A stretch of 62,828 bases of DNA, from the NCBI RefSeq assembly GCF_000717475.1, contig NZ_JPIK01000026.1, forward strand, positions 1 to 62,828, given 5' to 3'. The position numbers and the translations under genes were made by a program. Of this stretch, positions 1 to 8,568 are shown one piece after another (within the stretch, counting starts at the first letter, position 1; each line of letters begins with the position of its first letter). A model generated the notes under the pieces. It saw nothing but the letters and a program-made list of their open reading frames with translations. It ran no database searches and was not told where the DNA came from. This DNA is from Desulfonatronum thiodismutans. Lineage in GTDB: Bacteria; Desulfobacterota; Desulfovibrionia; Desulfovibrionales; Desulfonatronaceae.

Positions 1-17
1 GCAACCCCGAAAGTTGA

Positions 18-215
18 GTCGATAATCTCCTGAACTTCAACATTCCTTTCAGTGAAATTGTTGTTTGCCTTACGGCAGATCGAGCCAGCGAGATCATGGG
101 CGCTGGTGCAGGTATCGCTGGGTTCATCCGCGACAGGAAGGCTAAGGCCGAACGCGAAGCTGTGGCACGTGTGGTCGGAGAGGAACTCCGCCAAGCCCTA
201 AGGCGACAGCGATGA
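18..215 (+). CDS. Small charged hypothetical protein
   Basis: An open frame follows an in-frame stop at 15-17 and ends in TGA at 213-215. A GTG at 18 gives about 65 residues; an ATG at 96 gives 39. The C-terminal half is basic and helical (residues about RDRKAKAEREAVARVVGEEL), as in coiled-coil or membrane-associated small proteins. Its stop overlaps the ATG of the next ORF (ATGA), so the two look translationally coupled. I do not recognise a family. The start is uncertain because the window edge is so close. Confidence 0.35.
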   Translation, partial: VDNLLNFNIPFSEIVVCLTADRASEIMGAGAGIAGFIRDRKAKAEREAVARVVGEELRQALRRQR

Positions 216-520
216 GAAAATCAGAGAAGTTTAAAGTGGCTGCTAGTGCAGCCAAAGGTGGTGCGCTGGCAGGTCTGGCAGCCACTGGGGCAGGGCTCAC
301 AAGCGTCAAGACAACAGTCTTCTTTGGACTAATTACCACAGGTTCAGTGTTGTCACTTCCGCTGCTCGGCGCGTACGCTGCGGGGGGGGCTGTTGTTTTT
401 GGCTCAGCAGCCCTCGCGTCACAACTGATACGCAAAAAACTCGTGAAGCAGGAAGTCGAAAGAATGATGGCGAGTACCCAACAAGACAAATCCAGCGTAA
501 GCTGTAAACCACGCCACTGA
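212..520 (+). CDS. Small membrane protein, hypothetical
   Basis: This 102-residue protein has a basic N-terminus and a long Gly/Ala-rich hydrophobic stretch at roughly residues 13-70, which probably forms two membrane helices. A basic cytoplasmic-type tail follows. It starts inside the stop codon of the preceding small ORF (ATGA overlap), so the two probably form a short operon. I recognise no domain. Coupling and composition suggest a real gene; a role cannot be assigned. Confidence 0.45.
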   Translation: MRKSEKFKVAASAAKGGALAGLAATGAGLTSVKTTVFFGLITTGSVLSLPLLGAYAAGGAVVFGSAALASQLIRKKLVKQEVERMMASTQQDKSSVSCKPRH

Positions 521-622
521 TTTGCGGACTTTGACATGTCCTTTTGCAAGCGAGTTTATTCCAGCATAGGCCGAATCCGGTCAGCCCCGGCATTGGAAAA
601 ATATAATAGAAGAGAGTAATTC

Positions 623-1537
623 ATGGCAATAACATTCTACAAACTTCTTGCTCCTGTAATTGAAAAAGACATTAAGTTTGCAGCACAACAGCTTGGTATA
701 TCTGTATCTGACGTTTATCAAATGATCCTTGCGGAAGCAGCAAGAAATCAGCAAGAGTGGTTTTCGAATGGTGTCCCAAATCTGAATTATCAATGCCAAG
801 ATTGTCGATTGGCCTATCTGTATATTGTAGCCTCTTCAAATGCTAATACATTTAAACATGTATTGGAAACTAATGCTGATCTGAATACCTATGTCATGAA
901 CTTGGCAAGAAATAACAAAAATATAAAAATTTGTGCACTTGGCGGAGGGCCAGGGACTGAACTCTTGGCAATGACTAAGTTCTTTCATGAACAGCGACTT
1001 GGATATTGTGTCTCTGTCGATTTTCAGTTGTTGGACAAAGTCCAAGAGTGGGCAAACTCATGGTATGGCATACGCAATACAATCAATTGCACATTGCAAT
1101 CAATATATGGTGTAGACCGCAATGGATGGCCTATTTTGCCATCAGGTAATTTTATCACTTGCGACGTCACTAATCCTGGCTCCCTCATGAATACTGGAAA
1201 CATATGGGGGCAAGATGTTTATGTAATAAACTTTTTGCTTTCTGAGGTATTCAATGACGATCCAGGTGTTAGAATATTTATTAAGGAAATTGCATCAATG
1301 GCACCTGTTGGTTCGCGATTTGTTTTTATAGAAAGAAAAGGTTCAATGTGGGCTAGCAGAATTCAAAAAATTGCGGCAGAAGCAAATTTAATATTGTCAA
1401 ATTTCTACGAATCACAATTGAATAAAGATTATGACGAGTTTCCTGAAGACTTGGGTAATGTCTTCTTGGCTCTTTCGCAGACAAGAAAGCCGCGGTTGAC
1501 TTGGAATATAATTTACAGCATAGGTATTAAGCAATAA
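623..1537 (+). CDS. Class I SAM-dependent methyltransferase-like protein
   Basis: This 304-residue protein carries a glycine-rich SAM-binding motif I (ALGGGPGTELLAM, about residues 105-117), followed by an acidic strand end (VSVDFQLLD) of the kind that binds the ribose in Rossmann methyltransferases. Later hydrophobic strands (VYVINFLLSEV) suit motif IV. The substrate is unknown; nothing marks it as a DNA or rRNA enzyme. The gene is much richer in A+T than the bulk of the window and directly abuts the next ORF (TAA then ATG, no gap), so the two form one imported transcription unit. The methyltransferase fold is moderately sure, the function unknown. Confidence 0.6.
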   Translation: MAITFYKLLAPVIEKDIKFAAQQLGISVSDVYQMILAEAARNQQEWFSNGVPNLNYQCQDCRLAYLYIVASSNANTFKHVLETNADLNTYVMNLARNNKNIKICALGGGPGTELLAMTKFFHEQRLGYCVSVDFQLLDKVQEWANSWYGIRNTINCTLQSIYGVDRNGWPILPSGNFITCDVTNPGSLMNTGNIWGQDVYVINFLLSEVFNDDPGVRIFIKEIASMAPVGSRFVFIERKGSMWASRIQKIAAEANLILSNFYESQLNKDYDEFPEDLGNVFLALSQTRKPRLTWNIIYSIGIKQ

Positions 1538-2479
1538 ATGATAATAAGTGCGAGCAGAAGAACCGATATACCTGCTTTTTATGCAGATTGGTTTATAAAC
1601 CGACTCAAAGCTGGTTATGTTTTGGTTCGAAATCCATTTAATGCGAATCAAGTATCAAAAGTTTTATTACATCCTAGCAACGTCGATTGTATAGTTTTTT
1701 GGACTAAAAATCCACTTTCCATGATAAATAAATTACATGAAATAGATAGATTAGGTTTCAAGTATTATTTTCAGTTTACTATTACGTCGTATGATCAAAA
1801 TTTTGAAACAAACCTTCCAGTAAAAAAGTCAATAATTCAAACATTTCAAGAGTTGTCGAACGAAATTGGAAAAGAGAAGGTTGTTTGGCGATATGATCCA
1901 ATTTTGCTTACGACAGATTATAGTGTTGTCTACCACGAAAAATGGTTTAGTTACCTTGCTGAAAATTTATGTGGGTACACAAATAAATGCGTCATAAGTT
2001 TCATTGATATGTACAAAAAGTGCGAAAGAAATTTGAAAAATATTTCACTTGAAACAATTAGTGAGGAAATCAAAAAGCAGTTGGCAAATAGCTTTTCAAA
2101 ATCTGCAAACTTTTTCGGTATTTCTGTTGAATCTTGCGCTGAGATTATTTTGCTATCAAAATTTGGAGTAAATCCAGGAAAATGCATTGATGATCAGCTG
2201 ATTTCTAAAATTATTGGAGATCAATTATCTTTTCAAAAAGATAAAACGCAAAGAAAAGAGTGTGGTTGCGTAAGAAGTATAGATATAGGATCATACAATA
2301 CTTGCAAACATGGATGCAAGTATTGTTACGCAAATTATAGCGAGAAGGCTGTTGTAAATAATTGTAAAAAACATGAAACAACCTCCCCTTTTCTTGTCGG
2401 AAATCTATGCGGTGATGAAAAAATTACAGAAAGAAAGGTTCAGCCATTTCGCCTAAGACAACGAAAACTGTTTTTATAG
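1538..2479 (+). CDS. DUF1848 family protein (radical-SAM-like cysteine cluster)
   Basis: The 313-residue protein begins with the ISASRRTDIPAFY motif typical of DUF1848 and contains CIVFWTKNP at about residues 51-59. A C-terminal cluster (ECGCVRSIDIG, then CKHGCKYCYA, about residues 242-266) provides closely spaced cysteines suited to an Fe-S cluster, as in this family, which is distantly related to radical SAM and spore-photolyase-like proteins. No biochemical function is established that I know of. It starts immediately after the methyltransferase stop and shares its AT-rich composition, so the pair was probably acquired together. Confidence 0.75.
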   Translation: MIISASRRTDIPAFYADWFINRLKAGYVLVRNPFNANQVSKVLLHPSNVDCIVFWTKNPLSMINKLHEIDRLGFKYYFQFTITSYDQNFETNLPVKKSIIQTFQELSNEIGKEKVVWRYDPILLTTDYSVVYHEKWFSYLAENLCGYTNKCVISFIDMYKKCERNLKNISLETISEEIKKQLANSFSKSANFFGISVESCAEIILLSKFGVNPGKCIDDQLISKIIGDQLSFQKDKTQRKECGCVRSIDIGSYNTCKHGCKYCYANYSEKAVVNNCKKHETTSPFLVGNLCGDEKITERKVQPFRLRQRKLFL

Positions 2480-2624
2480 TAACAAGGTAATGCCCAGAAG
2501 TTGGGGGATTATTGCGCCAACGCGGTAGCTCTCGTCGCACAAGCCGCTTTGAAAATCAGGCCCGGTACTCGAACTATAAGCAACGTGTCGCCCGTAAAAC
2601 GACCCGTAACATCACCCAGGCTAA
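2480..2624. other. Intergenic stretch after the AT-rich pair
   Basis: The base composition returns to GC-rich here. An open plus-strand frame rich in Arg and Gln (2512-2742) runs across the region but resembles nothing and overlaps the nucleotidyltransferase remnant in another frame. I see no promoter, terminator or RNA gene. Confidence 0.3.
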
Positions 2625-2861
2625 GGAGGAACAAATCAAGGTGATGCGTCAAAGGGCGCGACCCACGGGCGACGCGATATCGATCTGGCCGTGTTCTGGG
2701 ACAAGGACGAGATTGACGGATATGACGAGGATGTGCGCTTGATGCAGCTTACCCGTTCCATGGACGCATGTATCGAGCCGCATTCTTTTTCCCGGAAGGA
2801 CTTTGAACATCCCGACCCGTTTGTTCAGGAAATCATTGCTACTGGTGCGCGGTTGGCGTAG
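2625..2861 (+). pseudogene. Nucleotidyltransferase (MNT-type) remnant
   Basis: Read in the frame ending at TAG 2859-2861, the sequence encodes SKGATHGRRDIDLAVFWDKD followed by about 45 residues. This matches the GS...G...DIDLAVF nucleotide-binding signature of small minimal nucleotidyltransferases, which normally pair with HEPN proteins as toxin-antitoxin modules. The frame is closed upstream by TAA at 2622, there is no ATG, and no HEPN partner follows. I read it as a decayed C-terminal part of an mntA-like antitoxin gene. Confidence 0.6.
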
Positions 2862-2907
2862 GAGCGGCTCGCTCGTTCTCTTCTCGTCAGCCCGTCACCG
2901 GCACATA

Positions 2908-2947
2908 AAACGCTCCCTTCCCGCAAGAATCGCGGGAAGGGGGCGTT
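2908..2947 (-). terminator. Rho-independent terminator of the selenium/sulfur operon
   Basis: A 16-base stem (AACGCTCCCTTCCCGC and its near-perfect complement, 7-base loop) lies about 25 bases past the stop of the minus-strand operon. On the minus strand it is followed by a T-rich run (GCGTTTTATG), as expected for intrinsic termination. Confidence 0.8.
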
Positions 2948-2971
2948 GCTGTTTCAGGATAGATGATCCCC

Positions 2972-3844
2972 CTATTCCAGCGTCCGCTCCAACGCCCGGC
3001 GCAAAAACGGCAACAAATCCGCCACGCCGAAGGCCGGGGTGGGGTTGGCGAGGTGGCCGAGGTGGCGGTTGGTTAGGGCCGCGGTGTGGCAGGCTTGGGT
3101 TATTTCCATGCCTGAGGCCAGCAGGGCCGTGACCAGGCCGGTGAGGCTGTCTCCGGTGCCGCCGATGGGTTCCATGGCCGGGACGTCAGGGGCGCTGATT
3201 TCGGCCACTGTCGTCCCTTGGGCGACCACGTAGTCCGTCTTGCCTTTGACCAGCAGATGCCTGGCCGCGTTTTCCTCGGCGTAGGCCCGCTCAATCAGTT
3301 CGGGGACCCGATCTTCCTCCTGGAGCAGAAAGCCCCGGGTGTAGAACGGGTGCGGGGCGACCTCGTCGGCCAGGAAGGCCATTTCCCCGGCGTCCGGGGT
3401 GAAGAGGTCGTAGTGAGCGGCGTAGCCGCTCATCTTGGCCGCGTACATGAACCCGGCGTCCGCAACCAAAAGCGGGGCCGGGTTTCGGGCTTCCAAGGCC
3501 CAGAGCACCTGATTGTGCCAGGCGATATCCGGCAGCAGGTAGTGGAAGGTCAGTCCGGCATGGTCGATTTGGTCGATGTTATCCACCAGATGGGCGTAAA
3601 CCGCCCGACTGCCTTCCCCGGTGCCGACGTCTCCGGCCACCAGGGCCTGGGGCGCGGGGATGCCCAGGACCTCGGCGGCCGCGGCGGCCACGGCCATCAG
3701 GGCCGGGGTGCCGCGGGCCACGCGGATGCGCTGTTCGTCCGCATGCTCGCCGTTCAAGATGAGCGTGTCGCCCTGGAGCCGGTAGTCGCCCCGGACCAGG
3801 GGGAAGTCGGCCCGGGGCACGCTGCCCACGATCAACCAGGACAT
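2972..3844 (-). CDS. NAD(P)H-hydrate dehydratase/YjeF C-terminal-type kinase-fold protein
   Basis: This 290-residue protein has the ribokinase-like fold signature of ADP/ATP-dependent NAD(P)HX dehydratases: GGTGDSLTGLV near residues 228-238 (anion hole and catalytic Asp) and DAGFMYAAKMSG and TPDAGEMAFL upstream. The YjeF N-terminal epimerase domain is missing. Its start lies inside the end of the DUF3343 gene (13-base overlap), so it is the last gene of a four-gene operon with YedE, TusA-like and DUF3343 proteins. Family members normally repair hydrated NAD(P)H; the constant company of a selenium/sulfur carrier operon suggests a specialised substrate here, which is inference. Confidence 0.7.
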   Translation of the reverse strand: MSWLIVGSVPRADFPLVRGDYRLQGDTLILNGEHADEQRIRVARGTPALMAVAAAAAEVLGIPAPQALVAGDVGTGEGSRAVYAHLVDNIDQIDHAGLTFHYLLPDIAWHNQVLWALEARNPAPLLVADAGFMYAAKMSGYAAHYDLFTPDAGEMAFLADEVAPHPFYTRGFLLQEEDRVPELIERAYAEENAARHLLVKGKTDYVVAQGTTVAEISAPDVPAMEPIGGTGDSLTGLVTALLASGMEITQACHTAALTNRHLGHLANPTPAFGVADLLPFLRRALERTLE

Positions 3845-4383
3845 CGTCGGCGCAACTCCTCAAACGCCAGTTGCAGGGAATAGCCGCACAGGGTTCGGCC
3901 CAGGGACCGCGGTTCCGGCGCTTGGTCCAGAACCTTGCCCACGAGGGTTTCCGCCAGAAAGGGCACGTCCGGGCAGCCTCCGCCGGAGACGTTGACGATC
4001 CGGCGGTCCCGCTTGTCCAAGGTGATCTTCATGTTCGCGGCCCGGACCATCAAATAGTCCCCGAAATCCTTGACATGGTACAGGGATACGGGTTCCAGGA
4101 GATGATCCTGGGCCGCGGCCACGCGCATGGGGGCGAGGCCCGCCTGTTCCAGCAGCTCGCGGATGCGCATCTCCTCCAGCAGCGGAAACTCGATGACCAT
4201 GTCGCAGCCCTGGCGCAGATCCGGGGGCGGCCCTTTGACCGCCACCGCTACTCCAGCTTCCTTGAGCAGGGTCTCGGCCCGGATCACCTCGCCGGTGCTG
4301 TGGTAGAGCAGCAGGCCCTTTTCGGAGACGCCGCGCTTGGCGTCATCCTCCTTGCCGAACAGGTTGCGGAGGAAACCGATCAC
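3832..4383 (-). CDS. DUF3343 domain protein (putative Se/S carrier)
   Basis: The 183-residue protein has an N-terminal segment (GLLLYHSTGEVIRAETLLKE through QGCDMVIEF, about residues 23-67) resembling DUF3343 putative Se/S carrier proteins: a small ferredoxin-like fold with a cysteine (QGCDMV) after a basic/proline stretch. A C-terminal part contains SGGGCPDVPFLAETLVGK, a second conserved-looking cysteine. ATG overlaps the TusA stop by four bases, so translation is coupled. DUF3343 proteins typically accompany TusA and YedE in selenium-utilising bacteria. Role: probably hands selenium or sulfur between partners (inference). Confidence 0.7.
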   Translation of the reverse strand: MIGFLRNLFGKEDDAKRGVSEKGLLLYHSTGEVIRAETLLKEAGVAVAVKGPPPDLRQGCDMVIEFPLLEEMRIRELLEQAGLAPMRVAAAQDHLLEPVSLYHVKDFGDYLMVRAANMKITLDKRDRRIVNVSGGGCPDVPFLAETLVGKVLDQAPEPRSLGRTLCGYSLQLAFEELRRRCPG

Positions 4384-4598
4384 TTTGTCAGCACCAGGCG
4401 GAAATCCTGGTCCACTTCCTCGCTGGCCGCCACGGTCCAGCCTTTGCTTTGGGCGGCCCGTCCGACATTTTCCCGGCTGGCTTCGTTGTCAATGAGGATT
4501 TCCAGTTCTCCGCCGTCCGCCGCGTCCATGGCCTTGGCGGCCAGGAGCACGGGTTGGGGGCAGGATAAGCCGCGTGCGTCGATGTGTTGTCGTGCCAT
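4380..4598 (-). CDS. TusA/SirA-like sulfurtransferase
   Basis: This 72-residue protein has the family hallmark CPQP at residues 13-16 (RGLSCPQPVL), where Cys13 carries persulfide (or selenide), and the DNEAS segment following strand two. Length fits the single-domain TusA fold. It sits between the YedE transporter and DUF3343, the standard arrangement of selenium-associated TusA paralogues rather than of tRNA-thiolation TusA. It likely receives the chalcogen imported by YedE in the cytoplasm. Confidence 0.85.
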   Translation of the reverse strand: MARQHIDARGLSCPQPVLLAAKAMDAADGGELEILIDNEASRENVGRAAQSKGWTVAASEEVDQDFRLVLTK

Positions 4599-4614
4599 GA
4601 TCGTTTCTCCGTCT

Positions 4615-5709
4615 TCAGGATTTTTTGCAGTTGGCCACGCCGATGAACAGCAGTACCGCCAGGCCGATGATCACCGCGGCCATGCCGTGGGGGCCGATGC
4701 CCGCGGGCGAGCTGGCCAGGCCGAAGTTGTGGGCCAGGGCCGCTCCGGCCAGCAGGCCCAGGGCGAAGATTCCGGCGTCCGTGTTGCCTTCGCCGGATAG
4801 GAACAACTGTCTGCCGGGGCACCCGCCGGCCAGGGCGAAGGCCAGACCGGCCACCACCATGCCCATGAAGTTCCAAAGTCCCATGGTATGGGCCACGGGT
4901 TGGCCCTCAAATCCGGGGTTGAACTGGCCCAGGAACAGATTGGTGATGAACGCCGCGACCAGCAGGGCGATGAAGCCGTACATCAGATACATCTGGCGGA
5001 ACAGGATCACGTCCCGGATCGCGCCCATGGTGCAAAACCGGCTGCGTTGGGCCAGAAAGCCGATGCCCAGGCCCGCGGCCAGGGAAAAGCCCAACGGGGC
5101 GTAGGCCGCGCCCGGTCCGCTCAGGGAGTACCAGAGCACGCCGCTTTGGGCCTCGCCGGGAACGGGTGGATACAGCAGCCGCAAGGCCAGCAGGCCGAGC
5201 ATGAGCAGGGGGATCATCAGTCCCGCGCTCCAGCTTTGGACTTGGCCGCGACCGAGATTGAAGCCTTTTTTGAAGAACAGCGTGCCGATCCACACTCCGG
5301 CGGCCAATCCGGCCAGCCCGAACAGGGCGTTGCCGTCCCCGCCGGCCAGGCGCAGGATCACCCGCCAGGGGCACCCCAGAAAGACCAGGGCCCCGATCAT
5401 GGCGATCATCCCCAGCACGAACCGGGTCACCGGCGCGGAGCCGCCGCTGGGCTTGAACTCCTTGAAGGCCAGGGCCGCGGCAAAGGAGCCCAGGACAAAG
5501 CCCAGAATCTCCGGGCGGAGGTACTGGACCACCCCGGCACGGTGAATGCCGATGGCCCCGGCGATGTCCCGGCCGAAACAGGCCACGCAGATGGCCATGT
5601 TCGCCGGGTTTCCGGCCTGCTGCAGAAAACCGGCCACCACGCCGATGATCGAACCCACGGCGATGATGCCCAGGGTGGTGGCGAAGATGTTTTTGACGGC
5701 CCGAGACAT
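4615..5709 (-). CDS. yedE: YedE-family selenium/sulfur transporter
   Basis: This 364-residue polytopic inner-membrane protein has about ten hydrophobic segments. Its two YeeE/YedE repeats contain conserved cysteines in GCPWRV (about residues 112-117), QRSRFCTMGAIRD and GGCPGRQL. Family members move thiosulfate-like or selenium compounds inward. A good Shine-Dalgarno (AAGGAGG) lies nine bases before the ATG. It is the first gene of the operon yedE-tusA-DUF3343-kinase-fold. The association with DUF3343 and TusA favours selenium over thiosulfate, but the sequence alone cannot prove it. Confidence 0.85.
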   Translation of the reverse strand: MSRAVKNIFATTLGIIAVGSIIGVVAGFLQQAGNPANMAICVACFGRDIAGAIGIHRAGVVQYLRPEILGFVLGSFAAALAFKEFKPSGGSAPVTRFVLGMIAMIGALVFLGCPWRVILRLAGGDGNALFGLAGLAAGVWIGTLFFKKGFNLGRGQVQSWSAGLMIPLLMLGLLALRLLYPPVPGEAQSGVLWYSLSGPGAAYAPLGFSLAAGLGIGFLAQRSRFCTMGAIRDVILFRQMYLMYGFIALLVAAFITNLFLGQFNPGFEGQPVAHTMGLWNFMGMVVAGLAFALAGGCPGRQLFLSGEGNTDAGIFALGLLAGAALAHNFGLASSPAGIGPHGMAAVIIGLAVLLFIGVANCKKS

Positions 5710-5744
5710 GGGGGGTGTCCTCCTTGTTGGGGTTGAGGGGGAGA

Positions 5745-5781
5745 AGTCAGGAGTCAGAAGTCAGGAGTCAGGAGTCAGGAG
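5745..5781. repeat. Short AGTCAGG-type tandem repeat
   Basis: Four or five imperfect copies of a GTCAGGA/GTCAGAA heptamer-like unit lie between the yedE start and the end of the next minus-strand ORF. It extends into the 3' end of that ORF (PPDS tail), so the tail may be repeat-derived. Probably slippage-generated. Confidence 0.6.
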
Positions 5782-6010
5782 GTTGAGAGTTGGATGCTGG
5801 AGCGGTGTTCGGGGGCTGGAGGGGGCATGCCAGTTCGTCCGGGGTGTAGGCGTGGGGTTCGTCGCAGAAGGGACAGGGGACGTGGACCAGGCCGCGCAGG
5901 TGTTTGCGGTCTTCCGGGTCGGTGACGGCTTCCAGGTCCGGATCCACGGACCATCGCGCGGATCGGAATTCCTTGCCTTGCTTTGGACAGGTGAAATGAA
6001 GTTCGAACAT
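5768..6010 (-). CDS. Small zinc-ribbon-like hypothetical protein
   Basis: Starting at the ATG giving MFELHFTCPKQG, the protein is 80 residues. It has cysteines at FTCP, HVPCPFC and ELACPL, a spacing like a small metal-binding ribbon. The last residues come from the adjacent repeat. No clear Shine-Dalgarno is seen; an ATG five codons upstream (6025) is an alternative. Small CxxC proteins like this occur singly in many genomes, so function is open. Confidence 0.45.
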   Translation of the reverse strand: MFELHFTCPKQGKEFRSARWSVDPDLEAVTDPEDRKHLRGLVHVPCPFCDEPHAYTPDELACPLQPPNTAPASNSQPPDS

Positions 6011-6116
6011 GATCTGGCGCTGCATACACGGTTTTTGGAGTTTCCGTCCAATCGGATTCACGAATGACGTCAAGTTTGATCGATTTGTTTTTTCGATGGA
6101 TCGGAGAGATAGCGGC

Positions 6117-6157
6117 GAAAAAACAAACGGCCGGGATGCGCTGTGCATTCCGGCCGT
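6117..6157 (-). terminator. Rho-independent terminator after rfbC
   Basis: A 12-base stem (ACGGCCGGGATG paired with CATTCCGGCCGT, one mismatch, 7-base loop) lies 25 bases past the rfbC stop. On the minus strand it is followed by TTTGTTTTTT at 6126-6117. It ends the rfbA-rfbC transcript. Confidence 0.88.
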
Positions 6158-6182
6158 GGAGAGCGGGGTGGGGGCGACGGGA

Positions 6183-6728
6183 TCAGAAGAGATCGGCGGG
6201 TGGGACGTCTTTCAGGCGCGGTGCCTGGGCGTCCCGGGCCGAGAGGCTGGGGGCTTCCAGGGGCCAGGCGATGGCGATGTCCGGGTCGTTCCAGATGATG
6301 GAGCGCTCCAGTTCCGGGGCGTAGTATTCGGTGCATTTGTAGAGAAAGTCGGCCTGTTCCGAGAGGACGCGGAACCCGTGGGCAAAGCCTGGTGGAACGT
6401 AGAGCTGGTGATGGTTTTCGTCGTTGAGTTCGGCCCCGAACCATTGGCCGAAGGTCGGCGAGTTCCGGCGGATGTCCACGGCCACGTCGAACACCGCGCC
6501 CTTGGTGACCATGACCAGTTTTCCCTGGGGCCGTTCAATCTGGTAGTGCAGTCCGCGCAGCACGCCCCGGGCGGAGCGGGAATGGTTGTCCTGGACAAAG
6601 GGGGCGTGTATCCCGGCATCGGCGTAGCGTTGGGCCTGAAAGGTTTCCAGGAAAAAGCCGCGGGCGTCGCCGAAGATTTTGGGGGCGATCAGCAGGATTC
6701 CATCGAGAGGCGTGGTCTGGACATTCAT
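6183..6728 (-). CDS. rfbC: dTDP-4-dehydrorhamnose 3,5-epimerase
   Basis: This 181-residue cupin enzyme converts dTDP-4-dehydro-6-deoxyglucose to dTDP-4-dehydro-L-rhamnose. Family motifs are visible: [24 protein letters not shown] (catalytic His in RGLHYQ), [18 protein letters not shown] and [13 protein letters not shown]. The length is normal. Its ATG overlaps the rfbA stop by four bases, so the two are coupled. Its product feeds rhamnose or related deoxysugars into surface glycans, consistent with the glycosyltransferases at 53-56 kb. Confidence 0.95.
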   Translation of the reverse strand: MNVQTTPLDGILLIAPKIFGDARGFFLETFQAQRYADAGIHAPFVQDNHSRSARGVLRGLHYQIERPQGKLVMVTKGAVFDVAVDIRRNSPTFGQWFGAELNDENHHQLYVPPGFAHGFRVLSEQADFLYKCTEYYAPELERSIIWNDPDIAIAWPLEAPSLSARDAQAPRLKDVPPADLF

Positions 6729-7645
6729 GGCCGGCCTCCCTGGTCGGGGAAAAGCGGGTCGCGCCGGACCAGGGCTTCCAGGTAGCGGCCGTACCCGCTC
6801 TTGCGCAGCGGCTTGGCCAGCTCCAGGATGTCCTCGGCGGTGATCCAGCCGTTGGCGTAGGCGATTTCTTCCGGACAGGCGATTTTCAGACCCTGACGTT
6901 CTTCCATGGTCTGCACGAAATTCCCGGCCTGGAGCAGGGAGGCGTGGGTGCCCGTGTCCAGCCAGGCATAGCCGCGGCCCAGGCATTCCACGTGCAACTG
7001 CTCTCGCTGGAGATAGACCATGTTCACGTCGGTGATTTCCAGTTCACCGCGCGGGGAGGGTTGCAGTTCGGAGGCGATATCCGTGACCTGATGGTCATAC
7101 ACGTACAGGCCGGTGACGGCCCAATTGGATTTTGGGGCCTCGGGTTTTTCCTCGATGCTCCGGGCCTTGCCCCGGTCGTCGAAGTCCACCACGCCGTAGC
7201 GCTCCGGATCGCTGACCCAATAGCCGAACACCGTAGCCCCGCGATCGGCGGTCATGGCCCGGCGCAGTTTTTCGGTCAATCCGTGGCCGTAAAAGATGTT
7301 GTCTCCAAGGATCAGGGCGCAGCCCCGGTCGGCCAGGAAGTCACGTCCGATCAGAAAGGCCTGGGCAATGCCGCCGGGCTCGGGTTGGACCGCGTATTCC
7401 AAATCGACGCCCCAGTGGCTTCCGTCGCCGAGCAGGTTCCGAAAGGCCGGACCGTCCTGGGGGGTGGTAATGACCAGGATCTCCCGGATGCCGGCCAGCA
7501 TCAGCACGCTGAGCGGATAGTAGATCATCGGCTTGTCGTACACGGCCATCAGCTGCTTGCTCGTGGCCCTGGTCAGCGGATACAGTCGGGTGCCCGAGCC
7601 TCCGGCCAGAATGATCCCCTTGCGTTTGTTCTCGACGGACGTCAC
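6725..7645 (-). CDS. rfbA: Glucose-1-phosphate thymidylyltransferase
   Basis: This 306-residue protein makes dTDP-glucose from dTTP and glucose-1-phosphate, the first step of dTDP-rhamnose synthesis. It shows the nucleotide-binding signature [11 protein letters not shown] (15-25) with [27 protein letters not shown] and the substrate motif [11 protein letters not shown]. Length and motif order match RfbA/RmlA. It is followed directly by rfbC; rfbB and rfbD are not in the window. Confidence 0.96.
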   Translation of the reverse strand: MTSVENKRKGIILAGGSGTRLYPLTRATSKQLMAVYDKPMIYYPLSVLMLAGIREILVITTPQDGPAFRNLLGDGSHWGVDLEYAVQPEPGGIAQAFLIGRDFLADRGCALILGDNIFYGHGLTEKLRRAMTADRGATVFGYWVSDPERYGVVDFDDRGKARSIEEKPEAPKSNWAVTGLYVYDHQVTDIASELQPSPRGELEITDVNMVYLQREQLHVECLGRGYAWLDTGTHASLLQAGNFVQTMEERQGLKIACPEEIAYANGWITAEDILELAKPLRKSGYGRYLEALVRRDPLFPDQGGRP

Positions 7646-7693
7646 GATTTCTCCCGAGGAAAATTGGTTGAATGGATGATGGTAGTTAGTCAG

Positions 7694-8467
7694 CTATGCG
7701 CCTTTGTTTTTCAGATCCCGCAGCAGTTCGCGAACATCCGGTTCGCGACGGGCGCAGGTCGTCTTGGCGAATCGCTGGATGTCCTTTTGCACGGTGGCTG
7801 GGGGCGGGTATTCCGGGAAAACGGGCAGGCACAGCGAGGCGAAATCAATGCACGTGAACAGCATGCCCCGGTCCCTGCCGATCTCGCACGACGCCCCGGC
7901 GGCCTTTTCCATGGCGCAGGACCGGGAATCCAGCCTTTTCACGAATTGCAGCACCTCTCCAGCTGATTGCTCCGTGTTCAGCTTGGTGATGGTGTGGTTC
8001 AGCTTTTCCGCCCACTCCACCAGATAGCGATATCCGCTAAAGCCGATCTTACGCTTGGGGTGCGTGGGATCGTCCCTGTATCCGCCGTGCAGATAGACGT
8101 CCACTTCAGACTGGGTGCGGGAGTACGCGGAAAAGAGCAATTTAGAATATCCGCCGTGCAGCGTCCAGGAAGTGGGTTTGGAGAGGCGGCGGGCGATTTC
8201 GTCCCGAGGGGCGGGAGAGAGATACTCCGGAGTGGGAAGGCCGATGGCGGCATAAAAAGCCTGAATGGTTTCCGCGTCCAGCAAGACGCCGTGGAGGACG
8301 TTTTGTTCGTCCATGACCCGCTTGCCCAGCTCCAGCACTTGTCGGGAACGGGACATGAACCGATCCAGTTCTTCTTCAAGGGTCTTGCGTTGCCCGAAAA
8401 ACGTCTGCGCGGCTTCGGAAATGACTTCGTTCGCCAGTTCGTCGGCCATCTGCTCGATATGGTTCAT
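7694..8467 (-). CDS. Conserved-looking hypothetical protein
   Basis: This 257-residue soluble protein has no recognised domain. The N-terminal 50 residues are acidic and helical; the middle has aromatic, basic segments (TSWTLHGGYSKLLFSAYSRTQ, KRKIGFSGYRYLVEWAEKL). Cysteines occur at SCAMEK, SCEIG, FTCIDFASLCLPVF and TTCARRE, enough for a redox or metal site but without a clear pattern. It lies 48 bases upstream of rfbA in the same direction and may be co-transcribed with it. Compositionally it matches the host. Confidence 0.55.
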   Translation of the reverse strand: MNHIEQMADELANEVISEAAQTFFGQRKTLEEELDRFMSRSRQVLELGKRVMDEQNVLHGVLLDAETIQAFYAAIGLPTPEYLSPAPRDEIARRLSKPTSWTLHGGYSKLLFSAYSRTQSEVDVYLHGGYRDDPTHPKRKIGFSGYRYLVEWAEKLNHTITKLNTEQSAGEVLQFVKRLDSRSCAMEKAAGASCEIGRDRGMLFTCIDFASLCLPVFPEYPPPATVQKDIQRFAKTTCARREPDVRELLRDLKNKGA

Positions 8468-8568
8468 CTGTTCGCTCCTGACTGGTTCCGTGTCGTTCAG
8501 ATTACGACTCCGGCTCTTCGTGATGCCGGATCAAGGCAAATATGCTCTTCGATCCTCCACCGCTATCT

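Noticed and set aside
3218..3883. Long plus-strand open frames opposite the selenium/sulfur operon
   Set aside because: They are antisense to well-recognised genes in high-GC DNA, lack ribosome sites and encode no known motifs.
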